Source: DSBN01 sp041686355 (GTDB taxonomy: Bacteria > Spirochaetota > Spirochaetia > DSM-16054 > Sediminispirochaetaceae). From it: DNA of 64,000 nt. The first letter of the stretch is position 1. Each line of letters begins with the position of its first letter. The notes below the pieces were generated by a model. The model did no database searches. It saw only the letters and a program-made list of their open reading frames with translations, and was not told the DNA's origin. Positions 16,764 to 24,189 of this stretch are shown one piece after another. Position numbers and translations under genes: made by a program. The stretch spans positions 1-64,000 of the forward strand of contig JAWLDZ010000001.1 of assembly GCA_041686355.1 (NCBI GenBank). Reading direction: 5' to 3'.

Positions 16764-17255
16764 CTACATTCCCCCTATTGCCTCTGTGCCTACATGCCTT
16801 CCCATACGACGGATCAAAACTTCCTCATCCAACTCTTCCCGCTCCCCGGCCTCTGAAAGCAGAACTTCACCACTGGCCAATCTCTCTTCAGAATTGAGGT
16901 GGTAAAAACTATAAAGGGCTTTCACCGGCAGGGAATCCTCATCATCCTTGGTGAACTCCAGCTGAACCTGGAGCATATAGTCTGCCCCCCCCGATTTAGC
17001 CAGGCGGAAAGAAGGGGTATCGTCGAAGGGACTCTGTGCATCTTTACTTTCCTGATCAAACTGTTGGTATCCGCCATTGAAAATAATATGACCGGCGCTG
17101 AAAAACACGTCCATGATCCCGTCCTCAACATAGATTACAGAATCACGTTCGTTTCCGACCCCTGTTGGCTCCTCCGAAAAAAGCATGACTGTTTCAGTGT
17201 AAGCCGGCGACAGCAGTATACCTATAAACAAAAGGCTGATAGCCGTTTTTTTCAT
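16764..17255 (-). CDS. secreted protein of unknown function
   Basis: A 163-residue protein starting MKKTAISLLFIGILLSPAYTE, a clear signal peptide with likely cleavage after Ala or Thr near residue 20. The mature part is acidic and holds GGADYMLQVQLEFTKDDED and YHLNSEERLASGEVLLSE, suggestive of a beta-rich fold; I recognise no family. Start chosen at 17255 because GGGAG precedes it. It is the first gene of the reverse operon leading to the RlpA-like gene (67 bases later), ligA and the methyltransferase, so a periplasmic or envelope role is plausible. Confidence 0.65.
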   Translation of the reverse strand: MKKTAISLLFIGILLSPAYTETVMLFSEEPTGVGNERDSVIYVEDGIMDVFFSAGHIIFNGGYQQFDQESKDAQSPFDDTPSFRLAKSGGADYMLQVQLEFTKDDEDSLPVKALYSFYHLNSEERLASGEVLLSEAGEREELDEEVLIRRMGRHVGTEAIGGM

Positions 17256-17340
17256 AATAATCTCCCACAAGTGTATTATTTACAATATCGGAACAAATCC
17301 CGAGTTTGTAAATGGCTGATACCAGTCGGAAAGAGAATCT

Positions 17341-17362
17341 AACTAATGAAGAACTAATGAAG
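17341..17362. repeat. two tandem copies of AACTAATGAAG
   Basis: A perfect 11-bp duplication in the leader region before the NusG paralogue. The 212 bases 17256-17467 otherwise hold no gene I can support; they must contain the divergent promoters of the secreted-protein operon and the NusG-paralogue operon. Confidence 0.6.
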
Positions 17363-17467
17363 AACCATCGAAGTGGTTGCAGTGGACCCATTTCCATGGT
17401 ATTTTCTATTCATAATTGTGAAGAATTTAGCCGCAAAAGTGACACAGAAACAACTGGTACTCGCCTT

Positions 17468-18025
17468 ATGAAGTATTTTGTAATACAGGTATTGACCCGG
17501 GAAGAACCAAAATACTTAACCCTAGCCCGAAATGCACTTCGGGTAGACTGTCCTGAATGGTTTGAGAGGGGTCGCTTTTTATGGCCGCGAAGAAAACTAA
17601 CCGTGCGCAGGCGTGGCAAAACAAAAGAAGAACTGGCTCCGATATTTCCAGGTTACCTGTTCTACGAAGCGGAAGAGCTACCCACAGAGGTGTACTGGAC
17701 ACTCAAGCGTACCTCCGGGTTTGTTCGATTCTTGAAGAGCAACCAGAATATTGAGCCCCTGACTGGGGATGACAAAGGCTTACTTCTGCACTTTTTGAGC
17801 TATGGTGAGATTGTGGATAAATCGACCGTCTCTTTTGATGAAAATAACCGGATAGTGGTACTTGATGGCCCTATGAAGGGGCTTGAGGGCCTTATAGTGA
17901 AGGTAAATAAACGCAAAAAACGGGCAAAAGTTAAACTTTCATTATACGAACAGTCGTTTTTAATTGATTTTGGTTTTGAATTTCTAGAAAAGAAGAGCAA
18001 AGATGATCCGAGAAAAACAGAGTAA
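17468..18025 (+). CDS. NusG paralogue (LoaP/RfaH/UpxY-type antiterminator)
   Basis: A 185-residue protein with an N-terminal NGN domain (MKYFVIQVLTREEPKYLTLAR, then FPGYLFYEAEELPTEVYWTLKRTSGFVRFLKS) and a C-terminal KOW domain (VVLDGPMKGLEGLIVKVNKRKKRAKVKL). Specialised NusG paralogues of this class load onto RNA polymerase at one or a few long operons, usually for polysaccharides or secondary metabolites, and prevent early termination. It sits at the head of a six-gene overlapping operon that begins with sugar-nucleotide genes, the expected context. The start is chosen by family (MKYFVIQ); no good Shine-Dalgarno is visible, and the frame is open upstream to 17312. It overlaps the next gene by 23 bases. 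Confidence 0.87.
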   Translation: MKYFVIQVLTREEPKYLTLARNALRVDCPEWFERGRFLWPRRKLTVRRRGKTKEELAPIFPGYLFYEAEELPTEVYWTLKRTSGFVRFLKSNQNIEPLTGDDKGLLLHFLSYGEIVDKSTVSFDENNRIVVLDGPMKGLEGLIVKVNKRKKRAKVKLSLYEQSFLIDFGFEFLEKKSKDDPRKTE

Positions 18026-19481
18026 TATTTACATTATCGGTGCAGGGTTTGCCGGCCATGAAATTGCCGAAGAGATTAAGTCCAAGGGAATTCTAGGAAA
18101 GGTAGTGGCTTTTATCGATGACGATCCCGATAAGATCGGCACTTCTATAAACGGAATTCCCGTATACGGGCCAATTTCATCAATACAATCGATTTTAGCT
18201 CACACGCCGGCCGATGAGGCGTTAATTGCAATTCCAGCTGCCGGCAGCGAACAGCTCCGCCGTATTTACACCATTCTCCAGAATACCAAGCTGAATCGTA
18301 TTCGTATTCTTCCTAAGCTCTCGCAAATCATTGACGGGGATGCGCACCTTATCCAAACCCGCGAAATCACCGCTCAGGATCTGTTAGGCCGCAACCAGAT
18401 TTCAATCTGCCTGAAGGAGAGTCTAGATTATCTGCGTGGACGCCGGGTACTGATTACCGGGGCCGGCGGCAGCATCGGCAGCGAATTAGCCCGACAGCTC
18501 TTATCCGGCGGTGCGGAACGGCTGTATCTTTTCGATCACGGCGAAAACAGTGTGTATGAAATTGAAAAAGAGCTGCGAATTCTTCAGGAAGAGGGCGTGG
18601 GTGAAAAGGCAACCATTGTCCCGATCATCGGAGAGATGCAGGATGCCCACTATATGAACTTTATCATCCGAAGGTTGAAGGCAGATGTAATTTTTCATTG
18701 TGCCGCATATAAACATGTACCCCTCCTGGAAGAAAACCCCATAGATGCAATTAAAAATAATGTGTTCGGTACAAAGAATGTGGTTGAAGCTGCCAGAGCG
18801 AACAATGTTCCGAGGTTTGTACTGGTTTCTACCGACAAGGCAGTAAACCCAACCAGCATTTATGGAGCCTCAAAAAGCTTAGCCGAGGAGATAGTACTTG
18901 GAAGCAATGGTGGAGCTGGAGATTTTATCGTGGTACGCTTCGGAAATGTACTCGGATCTCGAGGGAGTATCGTTCCGCTGTTTACAAAACAAATTCTTAA
19001 GGGCGGACCGGTTACTATCACCCACCCCGAGGCTACTAGATTCTTTATGACCATTCCTGAGGCTTCTTCATTGGTGCTGAAAGCCGGAGGGGTAGTAGAA
19101 GGGGGCAATGTCTATATTCTAGATATGGGCGAACCATTGCTAATACGAGATTTAGCCGAGCAGATGATCCGCTTTTACGGCTTTACTCCGGAGGTTGAAA
19201 TTCCAATACGCTATATCGGTTTGCGCCCTGGAGAAAAGGTAAATGAACGGCTATGGTCCGAGGGAGAACAGCTACAGAGCACAGAACACGCGGGTATCAA
19301 TAAATTGGAACGACTCCCACGTTTCACAGAAACCATTGACTCAGTGTTAGAAGAGCTCCACTCAATTTGCTTCTTTCATCCTGATACAGCCGGAGACTAT
19401 AGGAATCGACTGCTCTTAAGGGAGACGCTCCAGCGCTACCTTCCCACTATTCGAAAGGCTCAAAATGAACCCATCTACTAA
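18003..19481 (+). CDS. nucleotide-sugar 4,6-dehydratase (CapD/PglF/FlaA1 family), soluble form
   Basis: A 492-residue protein with two Rossmann parts. Residues 1-125 are a nucleotide-binding domain of the PglF/WbpM type (IYIIGAGFAGHEIAEEI, FIDDDPDKIGTSINGIPVYG) but without the membrane helices that usually precede it. Residues 145-460 are the dehydratase: GAGGSIGSEL (near 152), Thr277-Asp278-Lys279 and Tyr287-x3-Lys291 (IYGASK). The catalytic Tyr position is Met in PglF/WbpM and Tyr in PseB/FlaA1, to my knowledge. The enzyme would convert a UDP-N-acetylhexosamine to its 4-keto-6-deoxy form. It overlaps the NusG paralogue and, by 17 bases, the aminotransferase, which would use its product. Confidence 0.88.
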   Translation: MIREKQSNIYIIGAGFAGHEIAEEIKSKGILGKVVAFIDDDPDKIGTSINGIPVYGPISSIQSILAHTPADEALIAIPAAGSEQLRRIYTILQNTKLNRIRILPKLSQIIDGDAHLIQTREITAQDLLGRNQISICLKESLDYLRGRRVLITGAGGSIGSELARQLLSGGAERLYLFDHGENSVYEIEKELRILQEEGVGEKATIVPIIGEMQDAHYMNFIIRRLKADVIFHCAAYKHVPLLEENPIDAIKNNVFGTKNVVEAARANNVPRFVLVSTDKAVNPTSIYGASKSLAEEIVLGSNGGAGDFIVVRFGNVLGSRGSIVPLFTKQILKGGPVTITHPEATRFFMTIPEASSLVLKAGGVVEGGNVYILDMGEPLLIRDLAEQMIRFYGFTPEVEIPIRYIGLRPGEKVNERLWSEGEQLQSTEHAGINKLERLPRFTETIDSVLEELHSICFFHPDTAGDYRNRLLLRETLQRYLPTIRKAQNEPIY

Positions 19482-20658
19482 TACGCCTGAGTTTATCCCC
19501 TTTGCCCGCCCCTCCATCGGCCGGGAAGAGGAGCAGGCGGCACTGCAAGTACTGCGCAGCGGCTGGCTGACAACCGCCGGCCAAGCTCAGGCTTTCGAAC
19601 AGGAGTTTGCCGAGCTGACAGGAGCTCAGCACGCTCTCGCGGTTAATTCAGCTACCGCCGGTTTGCACCTGGCCCTTGAAGCAGTTGGCGTGAAGGCGGG
19701 GGATAAGGTGATTACCACTCCCTACACCTTCACCGCAACTGCAGAGGTTATTCGCTATCTGCAGGCCGATCCCTTGTTTGTTGACATCGATGAATCAAGT
19801 TTGACCATCGACCCCTGCCAGGCCGCAGCTGCAGCTGCAAACTCTGAGGTGACGGCATTGCTTCCGGTGCATATGGGCGGCCATCCCTGCGATATGGATG
19901 CTCTGCTAAAGATTGTCCATGAAAAATCTATTGCTCTGGTAGAAGATTCTGCCCATGCGCTCCCGGTACGTTACGGAGATTCATTTTTAGGTTGTCTAGG
20001 TGATGTAGGGGTGTTTTCTTTCTACGCAACGAAAACCATTACCACCGGAGAAGGTGGTATGATTACAACCTCAAATTCAGAGTTCGCCAAGCGCATCAAA
20101 GTAATGCGTCTACACGGTATCGACCGGGAAGTCTGGAAACGCTACACCAACCGCAGTGCTTCATGGAAATACGATGTAATAGAAGCCGGTTATAAGTACA
20201 ATCTGCCGGATATTGCAGCTGCCATTGGACGGGTCCAATTAAAACGAGCCTATGAGTTTTTAGAAAAAAGACGCAGTATTGCAAAACGCTATATAGAAGC
20301 CTGGGCTGAGTATGATTTTCTTCAACTACCTTCAGCACCTGAACAACACGCGTGGCATTTATTCGTCTTGAGAATTCGTCCGGAAAAGCTTACCATTGAC
20401 CGTGATAAGTATATCGAACTGCTTGATAAGATGGGTATCGGAACTTCTGTACATTATATACCCCTGCATATTATGAGTTACTATGCCAAGCGCTACGGTT
20501 ACTCCCCTGAAGATTTTCCGGTTTCCATGCGTGTGTATCGCACCGCTTTCAGTGTTCCGATCTACCCCGACTTATCTGATGTGGAAGTGGAACACATAAT
20601 TAAGGCGGTAATTTCAATTGGAACTGAATATTATCGAAGGAGCAAGAGTGCTAAATAG
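19465..20658 (+). CDS. DegT/DnrJ/EryC1-family sugar aminotransferase
   Basis: A 397-residue PLP-dependent aminotransferase. It begins IPFARPSIGREEEQAALQVLRSGWLTTAG, has the cofactor-binding region VNSATAGLHLALEA and EDSAHALPV, and the Schiff-base lysine at residue 190 in FYATKTITTGEGGMI. This group (PglE, PseC, ArnB) transfers an amino group to 4-keto sugars bound to a nucleotide. Together with the dehydratase it would make a UDP-4-amino-4,6-dideoxy-N-acetylhexosamine, a precursor of bacillosamine- or pseudaminate-like sugars. No acetyltransferase or glycosyltransferase is present in the window to complete the route. It overlaps both neighbours. Confidence 0.92.
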   Translation: MNPSTNTPEFIPFARPSIGREEEQAALQVLRSGWLTTAGQAQAFEQEFAELTGAQHALAVNSATAGLHLALEAVGVKAGDKVITTPYTFTATAEVIRYLQADPLFVDIDESSLTIDPCQAAAAAANSEVTALLPVHMGGHPCDMDALLKIVHEKSIALVEDSAHALPVRYGDSFLGCLGDVGVFSFYATKTITTGEGGMITTSNSEFAKRIKVMRLHGIDREVWKRYTNRSASWKYDVIEAGYKYNLPDIAAAIGRVQLKRAYEFLEKRRSIAKRYIEAWAEYDFLQLPSAPEQHAWHLFVLRIRPEKLTIDRDKYIELLDKMGIGTSVHYIPLHIMSYYAKRYGYSPEDFPVSMRVYRTAFSVPIYPDLSDVEVEHIIKAVISIGTEYYRRSKSAK

Positions 20659-22714
20659 CCAGCGCTTTATAGATGAGTTCACCCGCCGCGGGATGCTGCA
20701 TCTGAAGATTGTACGTGCAGATATTCCACGGGGCAGAGTCTCTTCTATAGAAAGTACCGACTTACCAGAGGACATCCTCGTCTTTGAGGCTAATGATATT
20801 AAGGGCATCAACCGGGTTGCGGTATTAGAAGAGGAGATGCCTCTGCTGAGTAACGGGAATATCGCCTATGAGGGTGAGCCAATTCTGCTTATCACAGCCG
20901 AAAACCCGTCCTCCCTTGCTTTAGCCGAGCGAAGGTTAAAGATTTCCTATGAAACTGATTTTTCTCTACTTGCCTTTGAACCCGCCTCTAAAGATCAAAC
21001 CGTCGATACTGTTCGTTTGTCCCGGGGCAATCCTGCCAAGGAGTTTGAAGAAACAACCCAAATTGTGGAAGCTGAGTACCGCACTACAATTGAAAGCCAT
21101 GTAAACAGAGCCCCTAGTGGCGCATATGTCGAGTTGCAGAATGACCGTTTTACGGTTTATACGCCAACTCACTGGCCTTTTCATGTGCGTTCTACGGTTG
21201 CAGAGGTTCTTGGTATTGACGAGAGCGAGATAAAAGTTGTGCAGACCAATCCAAGTCCTGCATATGGAGAAAAAGTGGTGTTTCCCTCTATCCTAGCCGC
21301 AATGGCTGCACTGGTATGTCAAAATACCGGGAAGGCAGCCCGTCTGCTCTTATCTCCCAAAGAAGCTGAGGAGTTTACCACGCGCAAGGCACCGGTACAT
21401 GTAAAAAGCACTTCAATTCTGAATGAAGCCGGTAAAATAATTGCCCACGATACTCATATGCGCTTTGATGTTGGAGCCTACCCACTTTTTACGAAAGAGC
21501 TGCTGCAGCGGGCGGTCATTACTTCGGGCAGCTATTACCAGGTGCCGAATGTCTCAATTACCGCAGAAGCAGTTCGGACTTCCGCCCCGCCGATGAATAT
21601 CTATCGAGGACTGGGGGTCTCTCAGAGTTTATTCGCCACAGAGGTCCATTTCTCCCGATTGGCGGAATTTTCTCATCTCAACCCCGGTGACTGGAAAAAA
21701 AATCATACCAAGGGAAAACGCATCATAACCGGTGCGCATATTCCAAATATGCCCTTAGAAAAACTCGTAGACACAGTTGTTGAACAGTCGGATTTTTACC
21801 GTAAGCATTCAGCCTACGAACAGATCCGCAAGCGTCGTAACTCCGTCAAAGCTTCGCGGCGTTTTCTGCGCGGTATCGGTATAGCAACAGGCTTCACCGG
21901 GAACGGATTCACCGATAAACCCGATACAAACAAAAACTGGGGTATTAAAGCTACCCTAGATAAAAAAGACCAACTTATCATTGAGTGCGGGACCATGACC
22001 GTACCGGAGGCTATAAAAACCATCTGGAAACGTCGAGCCGGAGAAATTTTGGGGATCTCACCTGAATCAGTAGAGATTTCCTCCGGTGACACCGACACTT
22101 TACCGGATTCCGGGCCAATGATGCTAGGTATGCCGGTGACGGTGTATACCAGTTTAGTTGACCGCTGCTGCAATTATATCCGCAAACAGCGTTTTAATAA
22201 GCCGTTACCAATCGAAGTACGACGCAGCATCCTTTCCGCTCGGCGAAGCACCTGGGACGCATCCAGTTTTACCGGTATACCCTTTCACAGTTTTTCCTGG
22301 GGTGCATTGGTTGTAGAAGTACAGCTTGACCCTCTGACCCTCGTACCGGAAGTGCGAGGGATATGGGCTGCCTTCGATTGCGGACTTGTGTATGACACCC
22401 AATATGCAGTATCGATTGCAGAGGGAGGAATTTACGAGGCACTGGCCTGGGCTACGGGAGAACAACAGGTAAATCCTCGCTACTATCAAGATTATGTGAT
22501 TGAGGGACACGAGCACCCCAACCTCCGGCTGCCGCCGGTCTCGGTTGTATTTGCAAATCGGGCGAAGGGACTCCCCGGAGGAATAAATGAAATTGCCGAA
22601 TCATTAGTGCCGGCAGCCTTCGTAACAGCCTTGAGCCAAGCCACCGGTGTCTATTTCGACCGTATCCCCCTCAATGCAGAAACAATTCAGAGTTATCTGG
22701 AGGAGCCCTCATGA
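20648..22714 (+). CDS. molybdenum hydroxylase, large (molybdopterin) subunit, xanthine dehydrogenase family
   Basis: A 688-residue protein of the XDH/aldehyde oxidase large-subunit family. Family landmarks are RAPSGAYVEL, the segment PPMNIYRGLGVSQSLFATEVHFSRLAE (normally RGFGxPQ), GDTDTLPDSGP, and the C-terminal NEIAESLVPAAFVTALSQATG holding the position of the catalytic Glu. The usual GGGFGGK loop near residue 200 is replaced by PSPAYGEKVVF, so this is a divergent member. It would hydroxylate a purine-like or other heterocycle or aldehyde; substrate unknown. The GTG at 20648 follows AAGGAG by 5 bases, and I prefer it to an upstream TTG at 20618. It overlaps the aminotransferase end by 11 bases. 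Confidence 0.85.
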   Translation: MLNSQRFIDEFTRRGMLHLKIVRADIPRGRVSSIESTDLPEDILVFEANDIKGINRVAVLEEEMPLLSNGNIAYEGEPILLITAENPSSLALAERRLKISYETDFSLLAFEPASKDQTVDTVRLSRGNPAKEFEETTQIVEAEYRTTIESHVNRAPSGAYVELQNDRFTVYTPTHWPFHVRSTVAEVLGIDESEIKVVQTNPSPAYGEKVVFPSILAAMAALVCQNTGKAARLLLSPKEAEEFTTRKAPVHVKSTSILNEAGKIIAHDTHMRFDVGAYPLFTKELLQRAVITSGSYYQVPNVSITAEAVRTSAPPMNIYRGLGVSQSLFATEVHFSRLAEFSHLNPGDWKKNHTKGKRIITGAHIPNMPLEKLVDTVVEQSDFYRKHSAYEQIRKRRNSVKASRRFLRGIGIATGFTGNGFTDKPDTNKNWGIKATLDKKDQLIIECGTMTVPEAIKTIWKRRAGEILGISPESVEISSGDTDTLPDSGPMMLGMPVTVYTSLVDRCCNYIRKQRFNKPLPIEVRRSILSARRSTWDASSFTGIPFHSFSWGALVVEVQLDPLTLVPEVRGIWAAFDCGLVYDTQYAVSIAEGGIYEALAWATGEQQVNPRYYQDYVIEGHEHPNLRLPPVSVVFANRAKGLPGGINEIAESLVPAAFVTALSQATGVYFDRIPLNAETIQSYLEEPS

Positions 22715-23190
22715 AACTCAGGTTCACCCTGAATGGAAGAGCTATTGAAGCCGAAACCTCCACATCAGCACGTTTAGTCGACTTTCTTCGCAGAGAGCTG
22801 CAGCTCCAAAGCCTTCATCCCTCCTGCTATGAAGGACAGTGCGGTAACTGTGCAATTCTATTGGATGGTGAACTGGTCTACGCTTGCCTGCTTCCGGGCT
22901 TTGCAGTACAGGGACGCTCGATACTCACCTATGAGGGAATTATCGACACCCTGGACTATAACGATATCATATCCGGTTTTCATGATGAGCAGGCTCATCC
23001 CTGCACCTACTGTCTCCCGGCTAAGGTAGTTATTACTCAATCAATATTAGGGAGTACCCTCGAACCCAGCCAGCAGGAAGTATTGGAAACCTTCTCAGGC
23101 ACCTATTGCCCCTGCACCAATTTTCATAACTTGGCTCGTGGAGTTATCCGTGCAGGCGAATACCGTCGGAGGCGACTCCATGAGCGATAG
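22711..23190 (+). CDS. molybdenum hydroxylase, [2Fe-2S] small subunit
   Basis: A 159-residue iron-sulfur subunit. The plant-ferredoxin-type cluster ligands are in CYEGQCGNCAILLDGELVYACL, and the second cluster ligands appear as HPCTYC and TYCPCTNF. The usual consensus around the second site is CGFCTPGM and CRCTGY, so the surroundings are changed while the four cysteines remain. It would carry electrons from the Mo site to the FAD subunit. Start overlaps the large-subunit stop by four bases (ATGA). Confidence 0.9.
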   Translation: MKLRFTLNGRAIEAETSTSARLVDFLRRELQLQSLHPSCYEGQCGNCAILLDGELVYACLLPGFAVQGRSILTYEGIIDTLDYNDIISGFHDEQAHPCTYCLPAKVVITQSILGSTLEPSQQEVLETFSGTYCPCTNFHNLARGVIRAGEYRRRRLHER

Positions 23191-24049
23191 TAAGGTGTTT
23201 CAACCAACTTCCATCAATGAACTGTTGCGTACTTATCAACAGTATCCCAAGGCATTAATATTGGCCGGATCCACTGCAATTGCCCGAGAACAGAAGGGTG
23301 ACGGTCCTTTTGAGCTGCCGGATATGGTGCTGCATATTAGTAAAATCCCGGAACTCCAACGCATTAGTCGTACAGAGCGCTATTTTGAAATAGGCTCATG
23401 TGTACCTATCAGCCGAATATTGAAGGTTGGGCAGCATGTTTTGCCGAAGGTTTTTACCCATGCCCTCCACAATATTGCCCATCCTGCAATTCGCAATATG
23501 GGTACCCTCGGCGGTAACCTAGGGCACCAACCGCGCCGGCTCAACACCTTTGGTCCATTGACAATTTTAGATGCACGAGTAGAGCTGCGTAAGTTCGGCA
23601 GTAGCCGCTGGGTGCAAGTTCCGCGCTTATTTACTAAAGCCGGTGAACCGGCCCTAGAACCAGGGGAGTTTATCAGCCGAGTTCGCATTCCCTTTGTCGA
23701 TTGGAACCTCCAGTTTTACCAGCGAATTGGTGATCCCTTTACAAAACCTAAATCCTCACTCACCTTTAGCGCACTCACCGCTGTAGAAAAAGGAGAGATA
23801 ACCGATTTTCGGGTTGTATTTACCTTCCTTGGAAGATCAATACTTCGTGATCGCGAGCTGGAAACTCTCATCAGCGGTAAAAAGGTACCCCTGAGTGAAC
23901 GAATCAGGACCGAAGCCCGGAGTCTTTTCCGCAGTTCTTTGATGGACCTGCCGGGGGAGGTGACATTGTTCCAGAAGCAGCGAGCTCTAAGGCTGTTACA
24001 GTGGTACCTCAGCGCTCTGCATGAACCAACCTCGGAAGTATTCTATTAA
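23180..24049 (+). CDS. molybdenum hydroxylase, FAD-binding subunit
   Basis: A 289-residue protein of the CoxM/XdhB FAD-binding family: ALILAGSTAIAREQKG (normally AGGTD), then HPAIRNMGTLGGNLGH (normally IRNxATIGGN), and a C-terminal CO-dehydrogenase flavoprotein-like region. It would pass electrons from the Fe-S subunit to NAD or another acceptor. The ATG at 23180 is supported by GGAGG 8 bases upstream and overlaps the Fe-S gene by 11 bases. Last gene of the six-gene operon; a terminator follows. The genes for cofactor maturation are not nearby. Confidence 0.88.
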   Translation: MSDSKVFQPTSINELLRTYQQYPKALILAGSTAIAREQKGDGPFELPDMVLHISKIPELQRISRTERYFEIGSCVPISRILKVGQHVLPKVFTHALHNIAHPAIRNMGTLGGNLGHQPRRLNTFGPLTILDARVELRKFGSSRWVQVPRLFTKAGEPALEPGEFISRVRIPFVDWNLQFYQRIGDPFTKPKSSLTFSALTAVEKGEITDFRVVFTFLGRSILRDRELETLISGKKVPLSERIRTEARSLFRSSLMDLPGEVTLFQKQRALRLLQWYLSALHEPTSEVFY

Positions 24050-24055
24050 GAAAAT

Positions 24056-24074
24056 AGCCGGATGCGGCTTTTTT
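24056..24074 (+). terminator. intrinsic terminator ending the NusG-paralogue operon
   Basis: AGCCG (24056-24060) and CGGCT (24065-24069) form a short GC-rich hairpin with a GATG loop, followed by a run of T to 24074. It begins seven bases after the FAD-subunit stop. Confidence 0.75.
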
Positions 24075-24122
24075 CGTCGTTTCGGTTGCCGCTGCGCAGC
24101 ATGCGAAACTAATAAGGGTTCT

Positions 24123-24134
24123 TTGAACCACTCC
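24123..24134. repeat. solo half of the AGTGGTTCAAAG element, copy C
   Basis: CTTTGAACCACT, the reverse complement of the 12-base core found in copies A and B, followed by CCC. Preceding bases GGTTC pair locally with GAACC. It lies 55 bases before the dnaE start and has the same orientation relative to the downstream gene as the gene-proximal arms of copies A and B. No second long arm is visible. Confidence 0.55.
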
Positions 24135-24143
24135 CAAAGGCTT

Positions 24144-24173
24144 TACAGGGGACTAAAGCTTTCGGTATATTTT
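24144..24173 (+). promoter_or_regulatory. likely dnaE promoter
   Basis: TTTACA (24144-24149) and TATATT (24168-24173) are separated by 18 bases and end 16 bases before the dnaE start. The transcript would have a very short leader that still holds the AAGGAG site. Confidence 0.45.
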
Positions 24174-24189
24174 GAACAAGGAGTTTTTC

